64,000 bases of DNA from Clostridia bacterium (GTDB lineage: Bacteria > Bacillota > Clostridia > Saccharofermentanales > Saccharofermentanaceae). This document shows positions 25,771 through 35,188 of this stretch, piece after piece (the stretch's first letter is position 1; every line of letters starts with the position of its first letter). A model generated the notes under the pieces. That model made no database searches and had not been told where the DNA came from. It saw only the letters and a program-made list of their open reading frames with translations. The stretch spans positions 1 through 64,000 of the forward strand of contig JAKSRE010000006.1 in NCBI GenBank assembly GCA_024403775.1, in the 5' to 3' direction. The translations under genes were made by a program, and so were the position numbers.

Positions 25771-27663
25771 ATGAAGAAAACAGCAGGTACACATAATTCA
25801 ACGAAATCAAACAATACTCCAGTAAGAACTGGCAGAACAAGTTCTCCTACAAGAACATCTTCTGCTCCTCGTAAATCTTCTGGAAGTAAGAAGAAAAATA
25901 AAAATGGTGTTGGCATGTTTGTTGCAGCCGTTGCAGTAGTTGCCGCAGTAGGTGCGGGTATATTTGGATTAAGCAAGTTGGCTCCAAAGGCACTTGTTGA
26001 AGAGAAGATTGAGATTACTCAGGCAGATGGTTCTGTGAAGGAAGTAACTGCAGATGAACTTAAGCTTATCTTATCAAACGATAAATTCTTCAATGGTGTT
26101 CATATTGATGGTATCGATGTAAGTGGTTTATCAAAGGAAGAAGCTAAGGCTATTGTTGGTCAGAATCAGCCAGAGCAGCCAGTAGCTATGGATATTAAAC
26201 TTGATGTTGATGGTGAGGAACTTCCACTTGATATGTCTTCACTTCCTCTTGAGTGGAATATTGATACTGTAATCGATGATGCGTACATGTATAACCGTTC
26301 ACTTGATCTTGACAGTTTGAGTAATGACCAGCTTGTAGCAAAGTATAATGATGTCATGAACATGGCTAAGACTCCATATGAATGCAATACAGCATATACA
26401 GTTAAGACAGAAGGAATTAGTAATATTGTTCACAGTGCTTTAGATTCTCTTGTTGTAGAGAAGAAGGATGCACAGCTTATTGGTTTTAATGTTGAGACTT
26501 TGGAATTTGATATTGAGCCATCTGTAGAAGGTGTAGTTATTGATATTGATTCCGTAATTGATCAGGTTAAATCAACTTTGGATTCAAGAACATATGTGGC
26601 AGTTATTCCAGTTGAGGTTGTGGTTGATACTCCATCAATTACAACAGAGAAGCTTACTGAAGGTTATGGCATGATCTCAGAAGCCCACTCAAATACAACT
26701 ACAAGTAATTCCCGTAACCACAATATCAGAATTACATGTGAGAAGATTGATGGTATGATTTTGCAGCCAGGTGATTCTTTCTCATATAATGGAACAGTTG
26801 GTCAGCGTACTCCTGAAAATGGATATCAGCTTGCAGGTGTTATCTATAACGGTGAGACACAGGAAGATTACGGCGGAGGAATCTGTCAGTTAAGCTCAAT
26901 GATGTATCAGGCTGTTGTTAAAGCTAATCTTCAGGTAGATGAGAGACATCCACATACATGGCCTTCAAGTTATACTACTGTTGGAACCGATGCTGCTGTT
27001 GACTGGGGTTCACTTGATTTTAAGTTTACTAATAATTCAGAATATCCAGTTGTAATTCATGCATACTATAATAACGATGAATATAAGGTAACTGTTGAGA
27101 TTTACGGACACCTTTTCGAAGATGGAAGATATGCTGAGTTTGTAGGAGAGAGAACTTCTTATACAGAACCAAGTTCTGTAGAGTATGTAGCAAACCCAGA
27201 TATGCCAGTTGGTTCACAGAATACTGTAAGAGGCTCACACCCAGCAATCTCTGCCAGAGCTTATCTCATCTGGTATGATGCAAATGGTAATGAGATTGAA
27301 CGTGTTGATTGTGATTCTAGTTACTACCCAATGGTAAAGGCCAAGATTGAAGTTGGTGTACGTAATGAGGACGGAAGTATTGCTCCAATGGATGCAGAGA
27401 CTGGCGCAGTAACAACACCAGAACCTACACCAGAGGAGACTACAGAGACATCTGAGACACTTCCATCAGATACAGTAGTTCCATCAGATACAATTCCGCA
27501 GGATACACAGCCAACTGATGTACCTCCTGAGACACAGCCAACTGAAGAGGCACCTACAGAGCCAGTTCCAGTTGAGACTGAGGCACCAGTGGAGACACAG
27601 CCACCTGAGACTGAAGCTCCTGTTGAGGCTCCACCAGAGGAACCTTCTTCTGAGGAAGCATAA
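25771..27663 (+). CDS. VanW family membrane-anchored protein
   Basis: A 630-residue protein. A basic, Ser/Thr-rich cytoplasmic N-terminus (about 45 residues) is followed by one membrane helix (VGMFVAAVAVVAAVGAGIF) and a long extracellular part. Residues of about 105-290 look like the repeated YoaR/PG-binding-4 type region, and residues of about 300-430 are the VanW domain: LQPGDSFSYNGTVG, GYQLAGVIYNG, and the near-invariant DYGGGICQLSSMMYQA. The C-terminal 75 residues are a Pro/Thr/Glu linker-like tail. VanW proteins accompany some glycopeptide-resistance clusters but are widespread, and no vanHAX genes are present here, so resistance is not implied. A cell-wall role is likely. Confidence 0.87.
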   Translation: MKKTAGTHNSTKSNNTPVRTGRTSSPTRTSSAPRKSSGSKKKNKNGVGMFVAAVAVVAAVGAGIFGLSKLAPKALVEEKIEITQADGSVKEVTADELKLILSNDKFFNGVHIDGIDVSGLSKEEAKAIVGQNQPEQPVAMDIKLDVDGEELPLDMSSLPLEWNIDTVIDDAYMYNRSLDLDSLSNDQLVAKYNDVMNMAKTPYECNTAYTVKTEGISNIVHSALDSLVVEKKDAQLIGFNVETLEFDIEPSVEGVVIDIDSVIDQVKSTLDSRTYVAVIPVEVVVDTPSITTEKLTEGYGMISEAHSNTTTSNSRNHNIRITCEKIDGMILQPGDSFSYNGTVGQRTPENGYQLAGVIYNGETQEDYGGGICQLSSMMYQAVVKANLQVDERHPHTWPSSYTTVGTDAAVDWGSLDFKFTNNSEYPVVIHAYYNNDEYKVTVEIYGHLFEDGRYAEFVGERTSYTEPSSVEYVANPDMPVGSQNTVRGSHPAISARAYLIWYDANGNEIERVDCDSSYYPMVKAKIEVGVRNEDGSIAPMDAETGAVTTPEPTPEETTETSETLPSDTVVPSDTIPQDTQPTDVPPETQPTEEAPTEPVPVETEAPVETQPPETEAPVEAPPEEPSSEEA

Positions 27664-27677
27664 TAGTAAGTAATAAT

Positions 27678-27730
27678 GAGGTCATCTCAAAAGTAGTAGA
27701 CAATTACTATTGAGATGACCTCTTTTATTT
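27678..27730 (+). terminator. Terminator after the VanW gene
   Basis: A perfect 13-bp stem, GAGGTCATCTCAA / TTGAGATGACCTC, with a 20-base loop is followed by TTTTATTT. Confidence 0.85.
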
Positions 27731-27847
27731 GGGCATGATGACCATTGAGAGCTAAAGAAAATTCTGATAAAGTGATAGAGCATTATCTTCAAATATTAAT
27801 ATATTGGAAGAATAGGCGAGAAATGTAGGATTTTTTTGAAAAAACAC

Positions 27848-27875
27848 TTGTTTTTTCAGTGAAACCCTATATAAT
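27848..27875 (+). promoter_or_regulatory. Promoter of the rpmJ-rpsM-rpoA operon
   Basis: TTGTTT (27848-27853) and a perfect TATAAT (27870-27875) are 16 bp apart, 59 bp before rpmJ. A second possible -35 (TTGAAA, 27836) is too far upstream. The region between the VanW terminator and this promoter shows nothing else I can name. Confidence 0.6.
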
Positions 27876-27934
27876 TATATAGCGTGCGCGTAAAGCGCCT
27901 AGTTTTTGTGTGATAAAAAAGCAGGAGGTTCCAA

Positions 27935-28048
27935 ATGAAGGTAAGACCATCAGTTAAGCCTATGTGCGAGAAATGTAAAGTTATTCGTCGTAATGGCAAG
28001 GTAATGATTATCTGTTCAGATCCTAAGCATAAGCAGAAGCAGGGTTAA
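27935..28048 (+). CDS. rpmJ: 50S ribosomal protein L36
   Basis: A 37-residue zinc-ribbon protein of the large subunit: [19 protein letters not shown] followed by a further Cys and His near the C-terminus ([12 protein letters not shown]). This is the zinc-binding form. GCAGGAGG lies upstream. It begins the rpsM-rpsK-rpsD-rpoA-rplQ operon. The usual upstream neighbour infA is not present. Confidence 0.96.
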   Translation: MKVRPSVKPMCEKCKVIRRNGKVMIICSDPKHKQKQG

Positions 28049-28059
28049 TAGACAGAGAA

Positions 28060-28245
28060 GCTTAATTTGGATGGGACTGAAATTTAGCCTTCAGTCTTAT
28101 CGAATCACAGGTCTCACTATGCTCGAGGCTCGCATTTAACAAAGTAAATATAACACGTTATTGTAGGGGCGGCTGCTTATCCTAACCCGATAAGAACCTT
28201 ACGCCGCGTGTCGTATATATGAACAATTAATTTAACTCAAATTAT
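28060..28245 (+). promoter_or_regulatory. Structured leader candidate between rpmJ and rpsM
   Basis: This 208-bp gap is much longer than the others in the operon (12-45 bp). It holds one hairpin, GACTGAA / TTCAGTC around 28075-28096, and a second compound stem: GCGGC (28169-28173) with GCCGC (28203-28207) enclosing TTATC (28177-28181) with GATAA (28189-28193). Neither has a T-run. Autoregulation by S4 or another ribosomal protein is a reasonable guess for this position. I see no convincing ORF; a 22-codon ATG frame at 28070 lacks a ribosome site. Confidence 0.4.
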
Positions 28246-28256
28246 GGAGGTACAAA

Positions 28257-28625
28257 ATGGCTCGTATTGCCGGTGTTGATTTGCCGAATGACAAGAGAGT
28301 AGAAATTGCTCTTACTTATATTTACGGCATTGGTAAGACAAGTGCTGACAGCATCATTGCTGCTACAGGCATTAATCCTGACACAAGAGTGAAGGATCTC
28401 ACAGAGGATGAGGTAGCTTCAATCCGTGATCAGATTGAGAATAATTACACAGTAGAGGGTGACCTTAAGAGAGAGGTTGCACTTAATATTAAGCGCCTTA
28501 CTGAAATTGGTTGCTATCGTGGACGTCGTCACAGAAACAAGCTTCCTGTAAGAGGCCAGAGAACAAAGACTAACGCTCGTACTCGTAAGGGTCCAAAGCG
28601 TACAGTAGCTGGCAAGAAGAAGTAA
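28257..28625 (+). CDS. rpsM: 30S ribosomal protein S13
   Basis: A 122-residue S13 of the small-subunit head, contacting the P-site tRNA and the subunit bridge. [26 protein letters not shown], the [12 protein letters not shown] helix, [19 protein letters not shown] and the basic C-terminal tail are diagnostic. TATGGAGG precedes the ATG. Confidence 0.97.
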   Translation: MARIAGVDLPNDKRVEIALTYIYGIGKTSADSIIAATGINPDTRVKDLTEDEVASIRDQIENNYTVEGDLKREVALNIKRLTEIGCYRGRRHRNKLPVRGQRTKTNARTRKGPKRTVAGKKK

Positions 28626-28641
28626 GGGAGGTTGATGTAAG

Positions 28642-29043
28642 ATGGCAAAGGCAGTTAAGAAAACAGCAGCTAGACCTAAGAGACGTGAGCGTAAGAACAT
28701 TGACAAGGGTCAGGCTCATATTCACGCTACATTTAATAATACAATTATCACTATTACTGATATGCAGGGTAATGCTATTTCATGGGCATCAGCTGGTGAG
28801 ATGGGTATGAAGGGTTCACGTAAGGGAACACCATTCGCTGCACAGATGGCTTCTGAGGATGCTGCAAAGAAGGCAGTTGATCACGGAATGCGTACAGTTG
28901 AAGTATACGTAAAGGGACCAGGCCAGGGCCGTGAGTCTGCAGTACGTGCTTTGGCTACAGCTGGTTTGGAAGTAACATCTATTAAGGATGTAACACCTAT
29001 TCCACACAACGGTTGTAGACCACCAAAGAGAAGAAGAGTTTAA
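28642..29043 (+). CDS. rpsK: 30S ribosomal protein S11
   Basis: A 133-residue S11 on the platform of the small subunit. [54 protein letters not shown] and the C-terminal [14 protein letters not shown] are family signatures. It lies 16 bp after rpsM. Confidence 0.97.
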   Translation: MAKAVKKTAARPKRRERKNIDKGQAHIHATFNNTIITITDMQGNAISWASAGEMGMKGSRKGTPFAAQMASEDAAKKAVDHGMRTVEVYVKGPGQGRESAVRALATAGLEVTSIKDVTPIPHNGCRPPKRRRV

Positions 29044-29058
29044 TAGGAGGGGTATAAC

Positions 29059-29676
29059 ATGGCTAGATATACAGAAGCAACATGCCGTCTCTGCAGAAGA
29101 GAGGGTTGCAAGCTCTTCCTTAAAGGTGAGAGATGCTTTACAGATAAGTGTGCTTTCGAGAGAAGAAGCAAGGCTCCAGGAATGCACGACAATTCAAGAA
29201 AGAAGATTTCTGAATACGGCACACAGCTCCGTGAGAAGCAGAAGACAAAGCGTTTCTATGGTGTATTGGAGAAGCAGTTCCGTACAACATTTGAGAAGGC
29301 TGATAGAATGCAGGGCAAGACAGGTGAAAACTTGTTGAGACTCCTTGAGCTCCGTATGGACAACGTAGTTTACAGAATGGGATTCGCAGCTTCACGTGCT
29401 CAGGCTCGTCAGCTCGTATCACATGCACACTTCACAGTAAACGGCAAGAAAGCAAACGTTCCTTCAATGGTATTGAAGGTTGGCGATGTAGTAGCTGTTT
29501 GTGATGCAGGCAGAAAGACACACGCTTTTGAGAATCTTAGCGGACGTCCAGTTCCAGCTTGGCTTACAGTTGATCAGGAAGCTCTTAAGGGTACAATCGC
29601 ACTTGCTCCAGAGCGTGCAGATGTAGATCTCGCAGACCTTAAGGAGACATTGATCGTCGAGTTGTATTCTAAGTAA
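29059..29676 (+). CDS. rpsD: 30S ribosomal protein S4
   Basis: A 205-residue S4 that nucleates small-subunit assembly. The N-terminus carries a zinc-binding type cluster, [18 protein letters not shown]; the S4 RNA-binding domain is RLDN-like ([20 protein letters not shown]), with [15 protein letters not shown]. In Bacillus S4 is autogenously regulated; any site for that here would most likely be in the leader before rpsM. It lies 15 bp after rpsK. Confidence 0.97.
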   Translation: MARYTEATCRLCRREGCKLFLKGERCFTDKCAFERRSKAPGMHDNSRKKISEYGTQLREKQKTKRFYGVLEKQFRTTFEKADRMQGKTGENLLRLLELRMDNVVYRMGFAASRAQARQLVSHAHFTVNGKKANVPSMVLKVGDVVAVCDAGRKTHAFENLSGRPVPAWLTVDQEALKGTIALAPERADVDLADLKETLIVELYSK

Positions 29677-29721
29677 TAGGTTAACAGCTTGAAGAATTAA
29701 TAACTTAAGGAGGAGAGATAA

Positions 29722-30675
29722 ATGATTGATATTCTTAGACCAACAATTGAACGTGTTGAAATGAGTGATGACGGTTCATACGGCAAGTATGTTGTAGCAC
29801 CTCTCGAGCGTGGCTACGGCACAACTCTCGGTAACTCACTCCGTCGTGTATTGCTTTCTTCCCTTACAGGAGCAGCAGTTACATCTATTAAGATTGATGG
29901 AACTTACCATGAGTTTTCAACAGTTGACGGAATCATCGAGGATGTTACAGAGATGATCCTTAATATCAAGGGTATCCGTGTTAAGTTACATTCAGATTCT
30001 CCGAAGACAGTTTGCATTAGCGCACCTGAGAAGAAGGTTGGCAAGATTACTGCTGGTGATATCATTCACGATGATGAGGTTGAGATTGTAAACCCAGATC
30101 ACGTAATTGCTACACTTAACGGTGAGAAGAAGTTCTATATGGAACTTACAATTTCTGCAGGTCGTGGATATAACACAGCTGATCAGAATAAGGTTGAGGG
30201 ACAGGAAATTGGTATTATTTCAATCGATTCTATCTTCACACCTATCAAGAAGGCTAACTTCACAATCGAGAACTATCGTGTAGGCGATCGTACAGATTAT
30301 GATAAGCTCGTTCTTGAGGTTTGGACTGATGGAACTATTGAAGTAGATGAGGCTGTATCCTCTGCTTCTTCTATCCTCATTGAGCACTTGAGCTTGTTCA
30401 GAGCATTGAACGATGCAGATAGTGGCTTGAACTTCACAAGCGTAGAGCCTGTTAGTGAGCAGGATTCTAAGCTCAATACACAGATTGAAGAATTGGATTT
30501 CTCAGTTCGTACATATAACTGCTTGAAGAGAGCAGCAATCAATACAATTGCTGACCTCGTAGTTAAGACTGAGGATGACATGATTAAGGTTAGAAACCTC
30601 GGTAAGAAGTCTCTTGATGAGGTTAACGAGAAGCTTGCAGAGATGGGTTTGTCTCTTGCATCCAAAGATGATTGA
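29722..30675 (+). CDS. rpoA: DNA-directed RNA polymerase alpha subunit
   Basis: A 317-residue alpha subunit. The N-terminal assembly domain has [33 protein letters not shown] sequence near residues 26-55. The C-terminal domain, from about residue 245, has [20 protein letters not shown] and [20 protein letters not shown], which bind upstream promoter DNA and activators. TAAGGAGGAG precedes the ATG, 45 bp after rpsD. Confidence 0.97.
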   Translation: MIDILRPTIERVEMSDDGSYGKYVVAPLERGYGTTLGNSLRRVLLSSLTGAAVTSIKIDGTYHEFSTVDGIIEDVTEMILNIKGIRVKLHSDSPKTVCISAPEKKVGKITAGDIIHDDEVEIVNPDHVIATLNGEKKFYMELTISAGRGYNTADQNKVEGQEIGIISIDSIFTPIKKANFTIENYRVGDRTDYDKLVLEVWTDGTIEVDEAVSSASSILIEHLSLFRALNDADSGLNFTSVEPVSEQDSKLNTQIEELDFSVRTYNCLKRAAINTIADLVVKTEDDMIKVRNLGKKSLDEVNEKLAEMGLSLASKDD

Positions 30676-30693
30676 TTATAGGAGGACATGAAG

Positions 30694-31218
30694 ATGTCAG
30701 GATACAGAAAGCTCGGTCGTGCATCAAATCAGCGCGAAGCTATTTTGAAGAACATGACAACAGCATTTGTTATTAATGGCAAGTTAGAGACAACTGTAGC
30801 ACGTGCTAAGGAGATTAGCGCTATCACAGAGAAGCTCGTTACTCTTGCTGTTAAGGAGAAGGATAACTACGATACAAAGGAGATTACTGTTTCATCAGCT
30901 AAGCTTGATGCTAAGGGCAAGAAGGTTCTTATCACAAAGACTTCTAAGAACGGTAAGCCTTATGAGGTAGTTGACCGTGAGGTTAAGACTAAGACTGTTC
31001 AGGTAGATAAGCCATCACGTTTGGCAGCTCGTAAGCAGATGTCATACTGGCTTATGAAGAGCCATGATTCAGAGGGCAACACAGTTAACCCAGTTAACAA
31101 GATGTTCGATGAGATCGCTCCAAAGTACGTTGATAGAAAAGGCGGATATACACGCGTTACTAAGATCGGTGCTAGAAGAGGCGACGGTTCAGAGATGGCT
31201 ATTCTTGAGTTTGTTTGA
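30694..31218 (+). CDS. rplQ: 50S ribosomal protein L17 with internal insertion
   Basis: A 174-residue L17, longer than the usual 113-130. The N-terminal [20 protein letters not shown] and helices to about residue 65 are normal. An extra lysine-rich segment of about 50 residues (around [20 protein letters not shown] to [10 protein letters not shown]) precedes the usual [18 protein letters not shown] and C-terminal strand. It is not a frameshift product, since the reading frame continues to the typical end. ATG 30694 is chosen because GGAGG (30681-30685) is eight bases upstream, whereas ATG 30688 is only two bases away. Confidence 0.93.
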   Translation: MSGYRKLGRASNQREAILKNMTTAFVINGKLETTVARAKEISAITEKLVTLAVKEKDNYDTKEITVSSAKLDAKGKKVLITKTSKNGKPYEVVDREVKTKTVQVDKPSRLAARKQMSYWLMKSHDSEGNTVNPVNKMFDEIAPKYVDRKGGYTRVTKIGARRGDGSEMAILEFV

Positions 31219-31258
31219 TTTAACAGTTAAATGAACTAAATAACTAAAAAGTTTTACG

Positions 31259-31292
31259 TAAGGGACGGTTTACACCGTCCCTTATTCTTTTT
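31259..31292 (+). terminator. Terminator of the rpoA-rplQ operon
   Basis: A perfect 11-bp stem, TAAGGGACGGT / ACCGTCCCTTA, with loop TTAC is followed by TTCTTTTT. Confidence 0.92.
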
Positions 31293-31334
31293 ATAATAAC
31301 GTTTGGTAATTACAAGAGGATGGATATAAATCTG

Positions 31335-33176
31335 ATGAGCATTAACTCAAACATAAAAGATTTAGAAAATAAAAATGAGGCGTCTATCAAAGTTGATGAC
31401 GTTAGTTTTTACTATGGCTTAGATTCGATTGAAGATGAAAACGAAAAGAAAAATCTGGAACCTGCAGTAAAAAACGTAAGTCTTGAGATTAAAAAGGGAG
31501 AATATATTGCTATCCTTGGCCATAACGGTTCAGGAAAATCTACTCTTGCCAAATTAATTAGTGCACTTGAATTACCAAATGAAGGAAAAATATTTGTTGA
31601 TGGATTTGAGACGAGTGATGAGGCTTCTTTTGAAGAGATAAGAAAGAAGACCGCTATTGTATTCCAAAATCCTGATAACCAGATAGTTGGTGCAACAGTT
31701 GAAGAAGATGTAGCTTTTGGACCAGAAAATCTTGGTGTACCAAATCCAGAACTTAGAAATCGCGTAGATGACTGCCTTAAAAAGGTTGGTCTTTACGAAT
31801 ACAGAGAACGTGAATCCTCAAAACTTTCAGGTGGACAGAAGCAGAAGCTTGCAATTGCTGGTGCGCTTGCCATGAAGCCAGAGATTTTAATTCTTGATGA
31901 AGCAACTTCCATGCTTGATCCAATCTCAAGAGATGAGTTTCTCTCACTTGTTGAGAAGCTTACAAAAGAAAACAATATGACACTAATCACAGTTACTCAT
32001 GACATGAATGAGGCTATGCGTGTTGACCGTGCTATCGTAATGGAGCACGGGAAGATAGTTATGAGCGGGCTTCCACAGGAAATCTTTAGTAGCGAGGAAG
32101 AGATAAACCGAATTGGCCTGGAGCTTCCACAGCATATTAAACTTGCAAATGAGATTGCAAGAAGAACCAATATAAACCCAGTAACAGAAGATTACAGAAG
32201 TGTTGAAGCAACAGTTGATTATATTCGTAAAGCTGTAAGTGAAAATCCAGCAAAAAGCAGCGAAGCAGAAGAAAATAGTGAATCTTCTGAGAAAAAAGAA
32301 GAACCAAAAGTTATTATGAGTGTAAAAGATCTCACTCATACATATGATAATCGTAAAAAGCCAGTTCTTGATGGTATCAGCTTTAACGTAAGAGAAGGAA
32401 GACTAATCGCTCTGATTGGTAAGAGCGGATGTGGTAAGACAACTCTTATATCACATATGAATGCTGTTATGAAGGCAACATCTGGATATGTTGAAGTAAT
32501 TACAAAAGATGGAAAAGTTTTAAATTCTAGTAATAAAAAAGATATACGTGAGATCAGAAATAATGTTGGTCTGGTATTCCAGTATCCTGAATATCAACTT
32601 TTCGAAGAGACTGTATATAAAGATGTAGAATATGGTCTCAAAAAGCAGGGAGTTCCTGAGGAAGACCGAAAGAAGATAATTGAGGACACTATCGAGCTGG
32701 TTGGCCTTGATAAGAAACTTTTGGAGAGAAGTCCGTTTGATTTATCTGGTGGACAGAAGCGCCGCGTGGCAATAGCGGGTGTTCTTGTTATGAAACCAAG
32801 AATTTTGGTTCTCGATGAGCCTGCTGCAGGACTTGATCCAAAGAGTAAGAAAGAGATGTTTAAGATTATTACTAATCTTAAGAAGTCAGGAGTAACAATT
32901 ATACTCGTATCTCATAATATGGATGATGTAATGAGATATACTGACCGAGTTCTGATTTTAAGTGATGGCAAGACTTTAAAGTCACAGGAGACAAAGAGCA
33001 GCTTCAAAGACAGAAAAGCTCTGGAATCTCTTGGAATTAAAAGACCAGTTCTTCACGAGCTGGTTGAGACTATACTTAATAATTCTGACGATGAGGAACT
33101 TAGTGGCAAAATCGCTGCCATTAAGGATTATTCTGATGCAGTTGAACTGATTATTGAGGAGGGAGTAAAGGCATGA
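31335..33176 (+). CDS. Fused ECF transporter ATPases EcfA and EcfA'
   Basis: One polypeptide of 613 residues carries two complete ABC ATPase domains. Domain 1 (about residues 18-275) has Walker A GHNGSGKSTLAKL, signature LSGGQKQKLAIAGAL and Walker B ILILDEATSMLD. An acidic linker (SSEAEENSESSEKKEE) leads to domain 2 (about 325-600) with GKSGCGKTTLISHM, LSGGQKRRVAIAGVL and ILVLDEPAAGLD. In most Firmicutes these are two genes, ecfA1 and ecfA2, next to rplQ and ecfT, the same location as here. With EcfT they form the energising module for vitamin S components encoded elsewhere. The start is uncertain: ATG 31320 touches the AGAGG site, so ATG 31335 is preferred although its spacing is long. Confidence 0.9.
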   Translation: MSINSNIKDLENKNEASIKVDDVSFYYGLDSIEDENEKKNLEPAVKNVSLEIKKGEYIAILGHNGSGKSTLAKLISALELPNEGKIFVDGFETSDEASFEEIRKKTAIVFQNPDNQIVGATVEEDVAFGPENLGVPNPELRNRVDDCLKKVGLYEYRERESSKLSGGQKQKLAIAGALAMKPEILILDEATSMLDPISRDEFLSLVEKLTKENNMTLITVTHDMNEAMRVDRAIVMEHGKIVMSGLPQEIFSSEEEINRIGLELPQHIKLANEIARRTNINPVTEDYRSVEATVDYIRKAVSENPAKSSEAEENSESSEKKEEPKVIMSVKDLTHTYDNRKKPVLDGISFNVREGRLIALIGKSGCGKTTLISHMNAVMKATSGYVEVITKDGKVLNSSNKKDIREIRNNVGLVFQYPEYQLFEETVYKDVEYGLKKQGVPEEDRKKIIEDTIELVGLDKKLLERSPFDLSGGQKRRVAIAGVLVMKPRILVLDEPAAGLDPKSKKEMFKIITNLKKSGVTIILVSHNMDDVMRYTDRVLILSDGKTLKSQETKSSFKDRKALESLGIKRPVLHELVETILNNSDDEELSGKIAAIKDYSDAVELIIEEGVKA

Positions 33177-33979
33177 ATACAGAGATAAGTCTCGGTCGTT
33201 ATGTTGAAGGCAACTCACTTCTTCACAGACTTGATCCAAGAATAAAAATTATAATGTTTATTCTATATATGGTAGTTGTGTTCTCTGTGTCTAAGAGCAT
33301 AGTTCTGGCACTTCTGGCGCTATGCATCATGGGACAGGTAATTATTGCCAGACTTCCACTTAAAGTAATCTGGACAAGTATCACACCTATACTTCCAGTT
33401 GCGGTATTTATATTTTTGATGAATATTTTTACGATTAAGCAGGGTGACGAACTTTTTAAATACGGAGTTATCGTTATTACTACAGGTGGATTAGCAAAAG
33501 CTTTTATCATGAGTATAAGACTTGTGCTTATGATTGTATCAACAAGCCTTCTTCTTACTCTTACAACTACTCCTCTTAAGATATCAGATGCGATGGAGAG
33601 TCTTCTTGCGCCACTTAAACTGATTAAGTTTCCAGTGCATGAACTTAGCATGATGATGTCAATTGCATTAAGATTCATACCAACCCTGATTGAAGAGACA
33701 GATAAGATAATGAAGGCTCAGGTCTCAAGAGGCGCGGACTATGACACAGGATCTTTTATAAACAGAATAAAGGGTTATACAACTATACTTATACCACTTC
33801 TTATATCAAGCTTTAAAAGAGCAGATGAGCTTGCAATTGCAATGGATGCACGCTGCTATAACGGTGGTAAGGGAAGAACCAAACTTAATCCTTTAAGAAT
33901 AAATGAAACAGACATTATAACAGGCAGTATCATGACTATTTGTGCTGTGGCACTGCTACTACTGGAGTTTTATTTGTAG
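33173..33979 (+). CDS. ecfT: ECF transporter transmembrane subunit EcfT
   Basis: A 268-residue membrane protein with about five or six hydrophobic segments. The N-terminal YVEGNSLLHRLDPRIKIIMF and the two cytoplasmic coupling motifs, KAQVSRGADYD and AIAMDARCYNGGKGRTKL (the Ala-Arg-Gly type motifs that touch the two ATPases), are typical. Its ATGA start overlaps the end of the ATPase gene. No S component lies nearby, which indicates a group II ECF transporter serving several substrates. Confidence 0.92.
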   Translation: MNTEISLGRYVEGNSLLHRLDPRIKIIMFILYMVVVFSVSKSIVLALLALCIMGQVIIARLPLKVIWTSITPILPVAVFIFLMNIFTIKQGDELFKYGVIVITTGGLAKAFIMSIRLVLMIVSTSLLLTLTTTPLKISDAMESLLAPLKLIKFPVHELSMMMSIALRFIPTLIEETDKIMKAQVSRGADYDTGSFINRIKGYTTILIPLLISSFKRADELAIAMDARCYNGGKGRTKLNPLRINETDIITGSIMTICAVALLLLEFYL

Positions 33980-34113
33980 TAGAACTACTAAATTAAAATT
34001 TGATATGTTAAAATGTTTGTTGCAAAGGACTTTTAGATAAAAGTCAGATAAATAGCAGAAAACTTACAGCCAAGTGACATTGCTGTATAAATTTATAAAA
34101 AGTGAGGCGGACT

Positions 34114-35088
34114 ATGGAATACTATGTAGGTATCGATTTGGGTGGAACAAATATCAAGGCCGGTGTTGTTACTGATACTGGTGAGATGATTAATAAGAAG
34201 TCAATCAAGACTAATGCTGAGCGTCCAATGGAAGCAATCATCAATGATATGGGTACTCTTGCAAAGAGTGTTATTGAAGATGCTAAGCTCAATCTTAAAG
34301 ATATTAAGGCAATTGGTATCGGTTCTCCAGGAACACCAGATAACAAAGAAGGTATCCTTGTTTATTCAAACAATCTTCCATTTAATATGGCTCCAATGAG
34401 AAAGCTTATCAGAGAAGTAGTTGATCTTCCTGTATATATTGATAATGATGCTAACTGTGCTGGTATGGCAGAGGCAGTAGCTGGTGCCGCTAAGGGTGTT
34501 AAGAACTCAGTAACAATCACTCTTGGTACAGGTATCGGTGCTGGTGTAATCGTTAATGGCAGAATCTATTCTGGCTTTAACCAGGCTGGTTCAGAGTTTG
34601 GTCATACTGTATTGGTATCAGGCGGTGAGCCATGTTCATGTGGACGCAAGGGCTGCTTTGAGAAGTACGGTTCAGCTACAGCACTTGGAAGACTTACAAA
34701 AGAGGCTGCAGACAAGAACCCAGATTCTAAGCTCAATGATGTAATTAAGTCTGAGGGTAAAATTAATGCAAAGATTGCTTTTAAGGCAATGCGCATGGGT
34801 GATGAGGTAGCAAAGGAAGTAGTTGAGACATATACAGATTATCTTGCAGACGGTCTTGCTAATGTTATTAATGCATTTATGCCAGAAGTTCTTGTAATTG
34901 GTGGTGGTGTATGTAACGAGGGTGATCCACTCCTTATCCCACTTCAGGAGAAGACAATGTCACGTCCATATTTTGGACCTGGTGTAAAGAAGACTGTTAT
35001 TAAGCTCGCTGAGATGGGTAATGACGCTGGTATCGTTGGCGCAGCAATGATGGGTAAGTCATGCTACGATGACGGAATTCAGGGTTAA
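34114..35088 (+). CDS. ROK-family glucokinase
   Basis: A 324-residue sugar kinase, probably phosphorylating glucose with ATP. The phosphate-binding GIDLGGTNIKAG, the catalytic Asp in YIDNDANCAGMAEA, ITLGTGIGAGVIVNG, and the zinc site GHTVLV with CSCGRKGCFEKYGS are all present, matching bacterial ROK glucokinases. ATG 34114 has GTGAGGCGG upstream; the GTG at 34102 lies within that site. The context is neutral, between ecfT and truA. It could supply glucose-6-phosphate from cellodextrin breakdown. Confidence 0.9.
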   Translation: MEYYVGIDLGGTNIKAGVVTDTGEMINKKSIKTNAERPMEAIINDMGTLAKSVIEDAKLNLKDIKAIGIGSPGTPDNKEGILVYSNNLPFNMAPMRKLIREVVDLPVYIDNDANCAGMAEAVAGAAKGVKNSVTITLGTGIGAGVIVNGRIYSGFNQAGSEFGHTVLVSGGEPCSCGRKGCFEKYGSATALGRLTKEAADKNPDSKLNDVIKSEGKINAKIAFKAMRMGDEVAKEVVETYTDYLADGLANVINAFMPEVLVIGGGVCNEGDPLLIPLQEKTMSRPYFGPGVKKTVIKLAEMGNDAGIVGAAMMGKSCYDDGIQG

Positions 35089-35123
35089 TAGTTGATAATA
35101 ATACAACAAGATATTAAGATAAT

Positions 35124-35154
35124 AAGGTCGCTTGGTTCTCTTGCGACCTTTTAT
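35124..35154 (+). terminator. Terminator after the glucokinase gene
   Basis: AAGGTCGC / GCGACCTT with an 11-base loop is followed by TTATATTTG. Confidence 0.78.
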
Positions 35155-35188
35155 ATTTGTATTTGAATAGATTTGCAGGAGTTTTTTA

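Noticed and set aside
25771..27663. Vancomycin resistance locus
   Set aside because: Only a VanW-type protein is present. vanH, vanA and vanX homologues are absent, and VanW proteins are common in sensitive Firmicutes.
28070..28138. 22-codon ATG frame in the rpmJ-rpsM gap
   Set aside because: No ribosome binding site, and it overlaps a predicted stem. It has no leader-peptide codon run.
33976..33991. Short palindrome TAGTAG-AA-CTACTA after ecfT
   Set aside because: Six-base arms with no T-run. It is too short to call a terminator or operator.
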